DNA from: Sporosarcina quadrami | GTDB taxonomy: Bacteria; Bacillota; Bacilli; Bacillales_A; Planococcaceae | Assembly: GCF_014836615.1 (NCBI RefSeq) | Contig: NZ_JACSQN010000002.1 | Coordinates: 248,001-312,000 of the forward strand | Length of the DNA stretch: 64,000 nucleotides | Direction of reading: 5' to 3' | Shown here: piece after piece, positions 18,249 to 27,274 of the stretch | Position numbering within the stretch: the first letter of the stretch is position 1 | How the letters are laid out: every line of letters begins with the position of its first letter | The notes under the pieces: generated by a model | Database searches by the model: none | Seen by the model: only the letters and a program-made list of their open reading frames with translations | What the model was told of the DNA's origin: nothing | Made by a program: the position numbers and the translations under genes

Positions 18249-19547
18249 ATGGAAAAGATTACTTTTGATAATTTGCAGGAAACATTATTCCATGAACGAC
18301 TTGATAATGGACTTGAAGTTTATATCCTTCCCAAACGAGGATTTTCAAAAACCTATGTAACGTTTACAACTAAATATGGTTCAATCGATAATACGTTCAT
18401 TCCAAGAGGAAAAGATGAGTTCGTAACTGTGCCCGACGGTATTGCACATTTCCTTGAACATAAGATGTTTGATAAGGAAGATGGAGACGTTTTTCAAAAG
18501 TTTGGTGTGTTAGGTGCATCCGCTAACGCATTCACTTCCTTTACACGAACATCCTATTTGTTCTCGACGACACAAAATCTTTATGAGAGCACAAAAGTGC
18601 TTTTGGATTTTGTTCAAGAACCTTATTTCACAAAAGAGAAAACAGATAAAGAAAAAGGGATTATCGCGCAAGAAATTACAATGTACGATGATAACCCTGA
18701 TTGGCGCAATTATTTCGGCACAATCCAATCATTATACGAAGCATTTCCCATTAATATAGACATTGCAGGAACAGTAGATACAATTCAGGAAATAACAGCT
18801 GAGCATCTTTATGAATGTTACGAAACATTTTATCATCCATCCAACATGTCTGTATTTGTAATAGGGGCGGTGGATGTAGATGAAATGATGGATTTCATTC
18901 GTAAGGACCAATTAGGCAAGAGTTTTTCTGAACCTGAAGAGATTGTTAGAAAATATCCCGAAGAGCCGATTCAAGCAGGACAGAAGAAAGTAGTGCTTGA
19001 AATGGATGTATTAAGACCAAAGTTCAATTACGGTTTGAAATGCAATAACGTATCCATTGAAGGCGAAGAGATGTTACGGCAAGACCTTGCTGTCAATTTG
19101 TTACTTGATATTTTATTTGGTCGCACATCAGAATTCTATACGACAGCGTATGCGGAACATTTAATCGATGAAACATACAACTATGATTTTACGTTTGAAA
19201 AAGGTTTCGGTTTTGCTATGATTGGTTCCGATACGGAAAAGCCGGATGAATTAGAAGCGACCATTAAAAAGACTATTAACGCACAAAAAACTGAGTGGAC
19301 GATTACAAAAGAAGATTTGGATCGTTCTTGCAAACGTAGAATTGGGCAATTCATGCGATCTTTGAATTCAATTGAATTTATTTCAAATCAATTCACGCAG
19401 TACAATTTTAACGGCATGAACTTGTTTGACGTTGTGCCTGCACTCGAAAAAATGACGTTGAACGATTTGAAGGAAGCTTTCCAAACAGTTAATAATGAAG
19501 AAAGCCATTCTGTAATGACGATTATTCCTCCCGTAAAAGAAGGTTAA
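18249..19547 (+). CDS. ymfH: M16-family zinc metallopeptidase (YmfH-like)
   Basis: Active M16 peptidase of 432 residues, with HFLEH about 60 residues in and the downstream Glu segment GIIAQEITMYDDNPDW. It starts three bases after ymfF, consistent with a heterodimer made from one message. The neighbours (SDR, YmfK, RodZ) match the Bacillus ymf cluster. Confidence 0.92.
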   Translation: MEKITFDNLQETLFHERLDNGLEVYILPKRGFSKTYVTFTTKYGSIDNTFIPRGKDEFVTVPDGIAHFLEHKMFDKEDGDVFQKFGVLGASANAFTSFTRTSYLFSTTQNLYESTKVLLDFVQEPYFTKEKTDKEKGIIAQEITMYDDNPDWRNYFGTIQSLYEAFPINIDIAGTVDTIQEITAEHLYECYETFYHPSNMSVFVIGAVDVDEMMDFIRKDQLGKSFSEPEEIVRKYPEEPIQAGQKKVVLEMDVLRPKFNYGLKCNNVSIEGEEMLRQDLAVNLLLDILFGRTSEFYTTAYAEHLIDETYNYDFTFEKGFGFAMIGSDTEKPDELEATIKKTINAQKTEWTITKEDLDRSCKRRIGQFMRSLNSIEFISNQFTQYNFNGMNLFDVVPALEKMTLNDLKEAFQTVNNEESHSVMTIIPPVKEG

Positions 19548-19549
19548 TT

Positions 19550-20278
19550 ATGAAATCACGTGCAATTGTGTTAGGTGCGTCAGGCGGTATAGGTCATGCC
19601 ATCTGCAGGGAACTTGCTGCGGATGGCTGGTCCCTATATTTGCATTACAATAAAAATGCTAATAAAGTCATTCGTCTTTGCGAAGAGTTATCGAATGAGT
19701 ATCCTGAAAATTTCTTCGAAGTTGTTCATGCTGATTTCAGTAAATCGGACGGTGCAGATTTGCTTGCTAGTGGAACGGGTCAAATTCAAGCTATAGTAGT
19801 TGCTTCCGGTCATTCAATGCTGAAACTGTTAAGCGATACAACTACAGAAGATATGGATGCATTATGGCGCGTACATATGCAAAATCCCGCTTCATTCATC
19901 AGTCTTGTTTCTTCAAGGTTAAGGAGTTATGCCACTTCTTATGTTCTATTCATCGGTTCCATATGGGGTGAGACGGGTGCTGCCGGCGAAGTGATGTATT
20001 CGGCTGTAAAAGGCGCTCAACATGCTTTTGTTAAAGCGTTCGCCAAAGAAGCATCCTATACAGGAACTAGAGTGAATGCGATTACACCTGGTTGGATAGA
20101 GACGGACATGAACGGGGAATTATCGGAAGAAGATAAACTGGAAGTCATTAGTCATATTCCGTTACAATCGACAGGATCGCCGGAGGATGTAGCAAATCTT
20201 GCTTGCTTTCTCCTAAGCGGCAAAGCGGATTATATGACAGGAGAAATTGTGAAGCTAAATGGCGGATGGTATATATAA
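19550..20278 (+). CDS. ymfI: SDR-family oxidoreductase (YmfI, FabG-like)
   Basis: A 242-residue short-chain dehydrogenase/reductase. It has the cofactor loop GASGGIGHAI, the catalytic Ser in FIGSIWGETGA and the YxxxK motif YSAVK, and the C-terminal MTGEIVKLNGGW typical of FabG-like enzymes. The substrate is unknown. It starts two bases after ymfH and ends at a terminator. B. subtilis has a small gene, ymfJ, next; none is present here. Confidence 0.9.
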   Translation: MKSRAIVLGASGGIGHAICRELAADGWSLYLHYNKNANKVIRLCEELSNEYPENFFEVVHADFSKSDGADLLASGTGQIQAIVVASGHSMLKLLSDTTTEDMDALWRVHMQNPASFISLVSSRLRSYATSYVLFIGSIWGETGAAGEVMYSAVKGAQHAFVKAFAKEASYTGTRVNAITPGWIETDMNGELSEEDKLEVISHIPLQSTGSPEDVANLACFLLSGKADYMTGEIVKLNGGWYI

Positions 20279-20280
20279 GA

Positions 20281-20316
20281 AAAAAGAGGGGAAGTGTTTT
20301 CCCCTTTTTCTTTTTT
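20281..20316 (+). terminator. Terminator of ymfFHI
   Basis: AAAAAGAGGGG pairs with CCCCTTTTTCTTTTT around AAGTGTTTT, ending in a T run. Confidence 0.88.
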
Positions 20317-20477
20317 CCTTTTCATAGTCTCTTTAATCCGCTATTATAGAACTAAGTTGTCTTTTGTGCGTCCTGTACTTATAAGCACTTTAAAACATAC
20401 AATCGGATCAGGTTTTTCAATTGATCAGAACCATTTCTGAATGTTCTGCTTTGACTAAGGATTGGAGGGTTTATTGA

Positions 20478-21275
20478 ATGGGTGAATGGTATGTCGAATA
20501 TGAAGTGCAAGTAAATAGACCTGGACTGCTCGGTGACATCGCTTCGCTCCTTGGAATGTTGAGAGTCAATATTACAACCATTAACGGTGTTGATGGCGGA
20601 CATAGGGGTATGCTTGTCCGTACGGAAAATGATGATCAAATCAAGCGTTTTGAATTGATCGCATCCACTATGGAAACGATTCAAGTGAAAAAGATAAGAG
20701 AACCTAAGTTGCGCGATATACTGGCTGTTCGTCATGGGCGATATATTCAAAGAGACCTCGATGATCGAAAGACTTTTCGGTTTGTAAGAAGCGAACTTGG
20801 GGTACTTGTTGACTTTATGGCAGAACTTTTTAAACAGGATGGCCATAAACTGATCGGAATTCGTGGGATGCCTCGTGTTGGTAAGACGGAATCTGTTGTT
20901 GCGGCTAGTGTCTGTGCGAACAAAAAATGGATTTTTCTTTCTTCCACAATGATAAAACAGACCGTCAGAAGCAATCTTGCGGGCGATGAGTTCTCAAAAG
21001 ACAATATCTTTATCTTAGATGGTATTGTCACTCGTAAATCGGGTGATGAGAGACATATGCAACTTGTTCGTGAAATGATGAATATGCCTACAATCAAAGT
21101 TGTCGAGCACCCTGACATGTTTGTACAGCATTCCGAGTATGACGTCGAAGATTTTGATTACATCATCGAATTGCGTACAGATCCCGACGAGGAAATTACA
21201 TATGAGATGATGGAGAAGAACAATATGGATCCAAATTCAGGAGCAATGGGTGGATTTGGAATGTTCAATTTTTAA
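20478..21275 (+). CDS. ymfK: YmfK-like protein: ACT-like domain plus P-loop region
   Basis: A 265-residue cytoplasmic protein of the DUF3388/YmfK family, function unknown. The first ~75 residues resemble an ACT ligand-binding domain (VNRPGLLGDIASLLGMLRVNI). Around residues 128-138 is GMPRVGKT, which fits a Walker A loop, and a hydrophobic strand ending in Asp (NIFILDGIV) could serve as Walker B. This suggests a nucleotide-binding protein that senses a small molecule. ATG 20478 follows GGAGGG. It lies between ymfI and rodZ, as in Bacillus. Confidence 0.85.
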   Translation: MGEWYVEYEVQVNRPGLLGDIASLLGMLRVNITTINGVDGGHRGMLVRTENDDQIKRFELIASTMETIQVKKIREPKLRDILAVRHGRYIQRDLDDRKTFRFVRSELGVLVDFMAELFKQDGHKLIGIRGMPRVGKTESVVAASVCANKKWIFLSSTMIKQTVRSNLAGDEFSKDNIFILDGIVTRKSGDERHMQLVREMMNMPTIKVVEHPDMFVQHSEYDVEDFDYIIELRTDPDEEITYEMMEKNNMDPNSGAMGGFGMFNF

Positions 21276-21292
21276 TGAGGTAGGTGATATAA

Positions 21293-22162
21293 TTGACCGG
21301 ATTAGGTGATCGTCTCAAAGAGGCGAGAACAAAAAAAGGGTATTCATTGGATGATTTACAATCCATAACTAAAATTCAGAAACGGTACCTTTCCGGTATT
21401 GAAAATGAAGATTACAGTATGATGCCTGGATCTTTTTATGTACGTGCGTTTATTAAACAATATTCAGAAGCAGTCGGTCTTGATGCAGACGAAATGCTTG
21501 CTTTGTACAAAGAGTCTTCAAAAAACAGCCTGGTTGAGGAGGATTCGACGCAAATTGTTCCACCTATGACTAGAAGAAGCGGTTTGAAAAACAATCCCAG
21601 ACTTAATGAAACAATACCTAAAATTATTGTAGCTTTATTTATCATTGTCATTATCGTAGTCGCTTGGGTTCTCTGGCAACAATCAAGCTCTTCCAATAAG
21701 AGCATGAAAGATGTCGAAACAGAACCAGCATTGACGATGGATAACAATCAGCCGTCAAAAGGACTTCCTGTTGAACCGGAAGAGGATACAAATGTGGATG
21801 ACGAAGAAACTCAACCCGATTCTGAGCCTGATGAAGAAGTGAAGAAGCAAGTGCTCACTTTTGAGAACTCAAGTGGTGAAGATTCCTTTTATTCATTGAC
21901 TGAGGCTGAAGAATTCAAGCTCAGAATTGTTATTGCAGGAGAAACCTGGATAGCTGTTACAGATGAAAATAAAAAAGAGCGTACTGAAAAAGCTACAGTC
22001 TACAATGCAGGTGACACAATGGATATAAATGTATCAGATGTTGAGTTTGTTCGCATACGAGTTGGTCGGACATACAATACAGAAATCTATGTCAACGAAG
22101 AAAAGCTTGAATACTCTTCTGACAAAACAACACAGAACATCATTATTAAATACGAGAAATAA
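21293..22162 (+). CDS. rodZ: RodZ-like cytoskeletal membrane protein (YmfM)
   Basis: Bitopic protein of 289 residues: an N-terminal helix-turn-helix domain (residues ~1-70; GDRLKEARTKKGYSLDDLQ), a linker, one membrane helix at about 108-129, an acidic extracytoplasmic linker, and a C-terminal DUF4115 beta domain. RodZ links MreB filaments to the elongation machinery and thus cell shape. The start is TTG 21293 after GAGGTAGGTG. A terminator follows the stop. Confidence 0.92.
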   Translation: MTGLGDRLKEARTKKGYSLDDLQSITKIQKRYLSGIENEDYSMMPGSFYVRAFIKQYSEAVGLDADEMLALYKESSKNSLVEEDSTQIVPPMTRRSGLKNNPRLNETIPKIIVALFIIVIIVVAWVLWQQSSSSNKSMKDVETEPALTMDNNQPSKGLPVEPEEDTNVDDEETQPDSEPDEEVKKQVLTFENSSGEDSFYSLTEAEEFKLRIVIAGETWIAVTDENKKERTEKATVYNAGDTMDINVSDVEFVRIRVGRTYNTEIYVNEEKLEYSSDKTTQNIIIKYEK

Positions 22163-22192
22163 AAAATAGTCATCTCTCATGATGACTATTTT
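22163..22192 (+). terminator. Terminator of rodZ
   Basis: A perfect 12-bp stem AAAATAGTCATC/GATGACTATTTT with a six-base loop. Confidence 0.85.
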
Positions 22193-22240
22193 CATTCTGT
22201 TACATAATTGAATATTCTAAGCAAAGGACAGGTGTTCATA

Positions 22241-22819
22241 GTGAACTTACCAAATAAAATTACGGTATCCCGTATAATACTCATTCCAATTTTTATCGTT
22301 TTCATGGTAGTCGACTTTGGTTTAGGTAACTTGGAAATTGGAGGCACCATACTATCATTCGAACATCTGATTGGATCTTTATTATTCATCATTGCTGCAG
22401 CTACAGACTGGTTTGACGGTCATCTTGCCAGAAAACATGGATTAGTTACAAATATGGGGAAGTTCCTTGATCCACTCGCTGATAAACTCCTTGTTTCAGC
22501 GGCACTCGTCATACTTGTGGAACTAGGTTATGCAGCTTCATGGATTGTCATTATCATCATCAGTAGGGAATTTGCGGTTACCGGATTACGCTTAATATTA
22601 GCGGGCGGTGGAGAAGTACACGCTGCAAACCAATTAGGTAAAATTAAAACAGCGACTCAACTTATTGCAATCTCTTTCTTATTGCTCAACAATATCTTTT
22701 TTGAAGCACTTAACGTACCATTTGGCACAATTATGCTGTATATTGCTTTATTATTTACAATCTGGTCTGGTGCCGATTACTTCTATAAAAATCGAAAAGT
22801 TTTACTTGAGTCAATGTAA
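22241..22819 (+). CDS. pgsA: CDP-diacylglycerol-glycerol-3-phosphate 3-phosphatidyltransferase
   Basis: Membrane enzyme of phosphatidylglycerol synthesis: CDP-diacylglycerol plus glycerol-3-phosphate gives phosphatidylglycerophosphate. The CDP-alcohol phosphotransferase motif (DG..AR........G...D...D) is complete in DWFDGHLARKHGLVTNMG and FLDPLADK. Length 192 residues matches the family. GTG 22241 is preferred since the protein then begins NLPNKIT like its homologues; AGGTG lies six bases upstream. cinA follows in 12 bases. Confidence 0.95.
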   Translation: MNLPNKITVSRIILIPIFIVFMVVDFGLGNLEIGGTILSFEHLIGSLLFIIAAATDWFDGHLARKHGLVTNMGKFLDPLADKLLVSAALVILVELGYAASWIVIIIISREFAVTGLRLILAGGGEVHAANQLGKIKTATQLIAISFLLLNNIFFEALNVPFGTIMLYIALLFTIWSGADYFYKNRKVLLESM

Positions 22820-22831
22820 GGGGATGTCCAT

Positions 22832-24094
22832 ATGAAAGCTGAAATCATTGCAGTCGGATCTGAACTGTTGTTAGGCCAAATAACGAATACGAATGCACAA
22901 TTCATCTCGGCACGGCTAGCGGAAGTGGGTATCGATGTCTACTATCATACTGTCGTTGGTGATAACCCCCTACGTCTAGAAAAGACGATAGAAATTGCAC
23001 AAAGTAGGGCAGATCTTATTATATTTACTGGAGGACTAGGGCCTACTAAAGACGATTTGACGAAAGAGACGATTGCCAACATGCTCCATTCAGAGCTTGA
23101 AAGTGATGAAATTGCATTGCGCTTTATCGAAAATTATTTCAAACGGTCAGGAAGGTCAATGACTGAAAATAATAAGAAACAAGCTCTTGTTTTGTCCGGT
23201 TCAGAAGTGTTGGAAAATCGTTTTGGTATGGCACCTGGAATGGCATTTGAACGAGATGGACAGCATTATATATTGTTGCCAGGACCTCCGCATGAAATGC
23301 GTCCGATGTTTGAAAATATGGCAATTCCTTATCTATTGAATAAGCTCGGAAAAAAAGAAGTAATTGTTTCACGTGTTCTGAAATTTTATGGAATTGGTGA
23401 GGCTGAGCTAGAATTTCGTGTTCAATCAATTCTTGCTGAACAGAGAAATCCTACAGTAGCTCCTCTGGCATCTTCTGAAGCGGTTACTTTAAGGTTAACT
23501 TCGAAAGCGCATTCGGTAGAAGAAGCTCATAGACTCATTGAGCCTGTTGAAAAACAAATTCGTATGCTTGTCGGTAAATTCATTTATGGTATTGATGAAG
23601 AGACGTTAGCGACTAAGGCAGCAGACCTGTTAAAAACAAAAGATTTAACGATAGCTGCCGCAGAAAGTCTTACTGCTGGCCAATTCATGGCTGAACTTGC
23701 AAGCGTACCTGGCATAAGTTCCTCATTGAACGGCGGAGTTGTCGTGTATAACGAAAAGGCAAAAGTAGAACAGCTGAATATTTCAAAAGAATTGCTGGAT
23801 CAATTTGGTGTAGTAAGTGCTGAATGTGCTATCGCTCTTGCTACACAAGTCAAGAAGAAATACAGTTCCACTATTGGAATAAGCCTTACAGGTGCAGCGG
23901 GGCCGGATCCGCATGATGGCGAACCTATGGGGACAGTCTGGATAGGAATTGCTATAGGCGACAATCCGGTAAAGACATTTAAATTACAATTATCCGGTTC
24001 AAGAAACGCTAACCGTAAACGGGCTGTGAATTTTGCGCTCTATTATTTGATCATAGAATTGCAAAATGCTGATTTGGATACGATTCTCAATTAA
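22832..24094 (+). CDS. cinA: CinA-family protein (competence/damage-inducible)
   Basis: A 420-residue two-domain protein. The N-terminal MoCF-like domain (EIIAVGSELLLGQI; FTGGLGPTKDDLT) is associated with pyrophosphatase activity on ADP-ribose-type substrates. The C-terminal CinA domain (LTIAAAESLTAGQF; GISLTGAAGPDP) is a nicotinamide-nucleotide amidase in homologues. It lies directly upstream of recA as in many Firmicutes, but recA has its own SOS promoter in the gap. Confidence 0.94.
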   Translation: MKAEIIAVGSELLLGQITNTNAQFISARLAEVGIDVYYHTVVGDNPLRLEKTIEIAQSRADLIIFTGGLGPTKDDLTKETIANMLHSELESDEIALRFIENYFKRSGRSMTENNKKQALVLSGSEVLENRFGMAPGMAFERDGQHYILLPGPPHEMRPMFENMAIPYLLNKLGKKEVIVSRVLKFYGIGEAELEFRVQSILAEQRNPTVAPLASSEAVTLRLTSKAHSVEEAHRLIEPVEKQIRMLVGKFIYGIDEETLATKAADLLKTKDLTIAAAESLTAGQFMAELASVPGISSSLNGGVVVYNEKAKVEQLNISKELLDQFGVVSAECAIALATQVKKKYSSTIGISLTGAAGPDPHDGEPMGTVWIGIAIGDNPVKTFKLQLSGSRNANRKRAVNFALYYLIIELQNADLDTILN

Positions 24095-24148
24095 AAAGAA
24101 GATTTGCCTGTAGATTCTCATTTAAAAATGGAACTTGATAAAATTAAT

Positions 24149-24162
24149 CGAATAAGCGTTCG
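24149..24162 (+). promoter_or_regulatory. LexA (SOS) box of recA
   Basis: CGAATAAGCGTTCG matches the Gram-positive LexA consensus CGAACnnnnGTTCG with one mismatch. It sits just upstream of the -35 of recA. Confidence 0.85.
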
Positions 24163-24170
24163 TTTTTTGT

Positions 24171-24199
24171 TTGAGTTTTTCTCATAGAAGGAGTATACT
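24171..24199 (+). promoter_or_regulatory. Promoter of recA
   Basis: TTGAGT (24171-24176) and TATACT (24194-24199) with a 17-base spacer, immediately downstream of the LexA box. Confidence 0.78.
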
Positions 24200-24245
24200 A
24201 GAGACAGGAAGAAAAGAAAAACACCTTTTAAGGGAGGAATCGTTT

Positions 24246-25307
24246 TTGAGCGATCGTAAAGCAGCTTTAGACCAAGCGTTGAAACAAATAGAAAAACAAT
24301 TCGGTAAGGGCTCTGTCATGAAATTGGGGGAGAAGACCGACCTTCAAATAGCCACTTCTTCGACAGGTTCACTTGCGCTTGACGCCGCATTAGGAGTAGG
24401 CGGATATCCAAGAGGACGTGTCATTGAAATCTATGGTCCTGAAAGTTCGGGTAAAACCACTGTTGCACTTCATGCTATTGCAGAAGTACAAGCAGCGGGA
24501 GGACAAGCGGCGTTTATCGATGCGGAGCACGCGCTTGATCCGATCTATGCACAGAAACTCGGTGTAAATATTGATGAATTGCTTTTATCACAACCGGATA
24601 CAGGAGAACAAGCACTTGAAATTGCTGAAGCACTTGTCAGAAGTGGTGCAATCGACATCGTTGTCATTGACTCAGTTGCTGCATTAGTTCCTAAAGCAGA
24701 GATTGAAGGCGAAATGGGTGACTCTCACGTAGGTTTACAAGCACGACTCATGTCTCAAGCGCTGCGTAAATTATCCGGAGCTATTAACAAATCGAAAACG
24801 ATTGCAGTCTTCATCAACCAGATTCGTGAAAAAGTCGGCGTCATGTTTGGTAACCCTGAAGTGACACCAGGTGGACGTGCATTGAAATTTTACTCTTCCG
24901 TCCGTCTAGAAGTCCGTCGTGGAGAAGCCATCAAACAAGGCAATGATATTATGGGTAATAAGACAAGAATTCGAGTCGTGAAGAATAAAGTTGCGCCTCC
25001 GTTCCGTACAGCTGAAGTCGATATTATGTATGGTGAAGGGATTTCAAGAGAAGGTGAAATCGTGGACCTTGGAGCAGAACTTGAAGTAGTTCAAAAGAGT
25101 GGTGCTTGGTACTCTTACGAAGGCGAGCGCATGGGGCAAGGCCGCGAAAACGCTAAGCAATTCTTGAAGGATAACACCGATATCCGTGCTGAAATCGCCA
25201 ACAAGATTAGAGAATCATATGGTATGGCTAGCGCTAACTACGTCATCGCTGCACACGACGAAGACGAAGAAGAACTAGAATTATTTGCGGAAGACGAAAA
25301 GAAATAA
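24246..25307 (+). CDS. recA: Recombinase A
   Basis: Strand-exchange ATPase and coprotease that triggers LexA self-cleavage. 353 residues with Walker [10 protein letters not shown], Walker [11 protein letters not shown], and the L1/L2 loop region ([21 protein letters not shown] split by the core). The C-terminal tail is very acidic ([14 protein letters not shown]). Start is TTG 24246 after GGGAGGAAT. Its regulator gene lexA is also in this window, about 18 kb downstream. Confidence 0.98.
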   Translation: MSDRKAALDQALKQIEKQFGKGSVMKLGEKTDLQIATSSTGSLALDAALGVGGYPRGRVIEIYGPESSGKTTVALHAIAEVQAAGGQAAFIDAEHALDPIYAQKLGVNIDELLLSQPDTGEQALEIAEALVRSGAIDIVVIDSVAALVPKAEIEGEMGDSHVGLQARLMSQALRKLSGAINKSKTIAVFINQIREKVGVMFGNPEVTPGGRALKFYSSVRLEVRRGEAIKQGNDIMGNKTRIRVVKNKVAPPFRTAEVDIMYGEGISREGEIVDLGAELEVVQKSGAWYSYEGERMGQGRENAKQFLKDNTDIRAEIANKIRESYGMASANYVIAAHDEDEEELELFAEDEKK

Positions 25308-25314
25308 TGAATAT

Positions 25315-25348
25315 CCGAATGCCTTTCAACATCGGCATTCGGTTTTTT
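25315..25348 (+). terminator. Terminator of recA
   Basis: A perfect 9-bp stem CCGAATGCC/GGCATTCGG followed by six T. Confidence 0.92.
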
Positions 25349-25606
25349 ATTGATTAGACCAATTATCTTTGATTTAAAAAATCATACTGTTAATTACTGC
25401 TGCACTAGTTCCAGAACTATATTAAAATCAGAATCCTCAGACTTGTCCATCTAAATGACTAATATACTGTTTCAACACTCATGAATCCTTGACATGACAA
25501 ATTTTCATAGATACAATTAGAATTGTATAATTTCATACCATTGAAATCATTATGGCAGTATGTTGAACCTTAATATACGAGCCGACTGAAAACGAAAAGA
25601 ATAGCA
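25349..25606 (+). promoter_or_regulatory. Intergenic region with promoter of rny
   Basis: The 315-base gap between recA and rny has no ORF of note. TTGACA (25489-25494) and TACAAT (25512-25517) are 17 bases apart, the best sigma-A promoter in the window. A second TATAAT is at 25526-25531. Upstream is a palindrome TAGTTC-ca-GAACTA (25406-25419) of unknown use. The untranslated leader would be about 100 nt. Confidence 0.75.
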
Positions 25607-25622
25607 GGAGGAGGTGACCTGG

Positions 25623-27188
25623 ATGCAACCAGCAATCACAATTATCATCTCCGCTTTGATCGGTCTGTTCGTCGGTGCAATTGTTATCTATTTAGTTATC
25701 AAAAAAGTGAATGATTCAAAAGTGACAGGTGCTAAAAGCTCTGCTGAACTAATCGTTGAAGAAGCGAAGCGTGAGGCGGAAGCTTTGAAAAAGGAAGCAC
25801 TGTTAGAAGCGAAAGATGAAAATCACAAACTGAGAATTGAAGCGGAATCGGAAGTCCGTGAGAGAAGGGCGGAACTGCAAAAACAGGAAAACCGTCTTTT
25901 ACAACGGGAAGAAAATCTTGACCGTAAGGATGATGCTCTCAATAAAAGAGAAGCAGGTCTTGAGCGTAAAGATGACGCGATTACGAGTAGACAACAGCAT
26001 ATTGAACAGATGGAACGCAAGGCGGAAGATCTAGTTGCCGTGCAACAGACTGAACTTGAAAGAATTTCAGCATTGACAAGAGATGAAGCAAAACGCGTCA
26101 TTTTGGACGAAGTTGAAAACGAACTTTCTACAGATATCGCGGTCATGACGAAAGAATCGGAACAGCGTGCAAAAGAAGAATCCGAAAAGAAAGCCCGGGA
26201 AATTCTTTCACTTGCATTGCAACGTTTTGCAGCGGACCATGTTGCTGAAACTACTGTTTCGGTAGTTAACTTGCCGAACGATGAGATGAAAGGTCGAATC
26301 ATCGGACGGGAAGGGCGTAACATCAGGACATTGGAAACTCTTACAGGGATTGATTTAATTATTGATGATACTCCTGAAGCGGTAATCTTGTCCGGATTTG
26401 ATCCAGTACGTAGAGAAACTGCTCGTCTTGCTCTTGAGAAATTAGTGCAGGATGGCAGAATACACCCAGCTAGAATCGAAGAGATGGTTGATAAGTCAAG
26501 ACGTGAAGTCGATGAATTAATCCGTGAAAAAGGTGAACAGACAACATTTGATTTAGGTGTTCACAATTTACATCCAGATTTGATCAAGATTTTGGGCAGA
26601 TTACATTTCCGTACAAGTTATGGTCAAAACGTCTTGAAACATTCGATTGAAGTAGCTTATTTATCAGGTCTTCTAGCTGCAGAAGTCGGTGAAGATGTTG
26701 CGTTGGCCAGACGTGCAGGTCTTCTCCATGACATTGGGAAAGCAATTGACCATGAAGTTGAAGGCAGTCATGTACAAATCGGTAAAGAGTTAGGTATTAA
26801 ATACAAAGAGCATCCTGTAGTCATTAATAGTATCGCTTCCCACCATGGTGACGAAGAAGCGACATCCGTCATAGCGGTGTTAGTAGCTGCGGCTGATGCA
26901 CTATCTGCAGCCCGTCCTGGTGCACGTAGTGAAACGCTGGAAAACTACATCCGAAGATTGCAGAAACTGGAAGAGATTTCAGAATCATACGATGGCGTTG
27001 AGAAATCATTCGCTATTCAAGCGGGCCGCGAAGTTCGGATAATTGTACGTCCTGACCAAATCGATGATATTACTGCTCACCGTTTGGCGAGGGATATACG
27101 TAAGCGAATTGAAGAGGAACTCGATTACCCAGGTCATATAAAAGTGACAGTGATAAGAGAGACACGCGCAGTCGAATATGCAAAATAA
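25623..27188 (+). CDS. rny: Ribonuclease Y
   Basis: Membrane-anchored endoribonuclease that starts bulk mRNA decay. 521 residues (B. subtilis 520): an N-terminal membrane helix (residues ~5-25), a long charged coiled coil to ~200, a KH domain ([17 protein letters not shown]), and an HD domain with [17 protein letters not shown] holding the metal-binding His-Asp pair. ATG 25623 is preferred to GTG 25614, which overlaps the ribosome binding site. RicA, a specificity partner of this enzyme in B. subtilis, is encoded 3 kb downstream. Confidence 0.97.
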   Translation: MQPAITIIISALIGLFVGAIVIYLVIKKVNDSKVTGAKSSAELIVEEAKREAEALKKEALLEAKDENHKLRIEAESEVRERRAELQKQENRLLQREENLDRKDDALNKREAGLERKDDAITSRQQHIEQMERKAEDLVAVQQTELERISALTRDEAKRVILDEVENELSTDIAVMTKESEQRAKEESEKKAREILSLALQRFAADHVAETTVSVVNLPNDEMKGRIIGREGRNIRTLETLTGIDLIIDDTPEAVILSGFDPVRRETARLALEKLVQDGRIHPARIEEMVDKSRREVDELIREKGEQTTFDLGVHNLHPDLIKILGRLHFRTSYGQNVLKHSIEVAYLSGLLAAEVGEDVALARRAGLLHDIGKAIDHEVEGSHVQIGKELGIKYKEHPVVINSIASHHGDEEATSVIAVLVAAADALSAARPGARSETLENYIRRLQKLEEISESYDGVEKSFAIQAGREVRIIVRPDQIDDITAHRLARDIRKRIEEELDYPGHIKVTVIRETRAVEYAK

Positions 27189-27194
27189 TGAAGG

Positions 27195-27226
27195 AGACTC
27201 CTGTCCATATGGTTCAGGGGTCTTTT
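27195..27226 (+). terminator. Hairpin after rny
   Basis: AGACTCCTG pairs with CAGGGGTCT (one G-T pair) followed by TTTT. The short T run suggests a weak terminator, so ymdB may be partly co-transcribed. Confidence 0.6.
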
Positions 27227-27274
27227 CATTTCAATTGTGATAAATTTTAAGATTATAGGAAAGAGGTAACAACA

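Noticed and set aside
20379..20846. 155-residue minus-strand frame over the start of ymfK
   Set aside because: It overlaps a well-supported gene, has no ribosome binding site and no known family pattern.
25823..26323. 166-residue minus-strand frame inside rny
   Set aside because: Ser/Arg-rich composition is the mirror of the Glu/Lys/Arg coiled-coil codons of RNase Y; it is a shadow of that gene.
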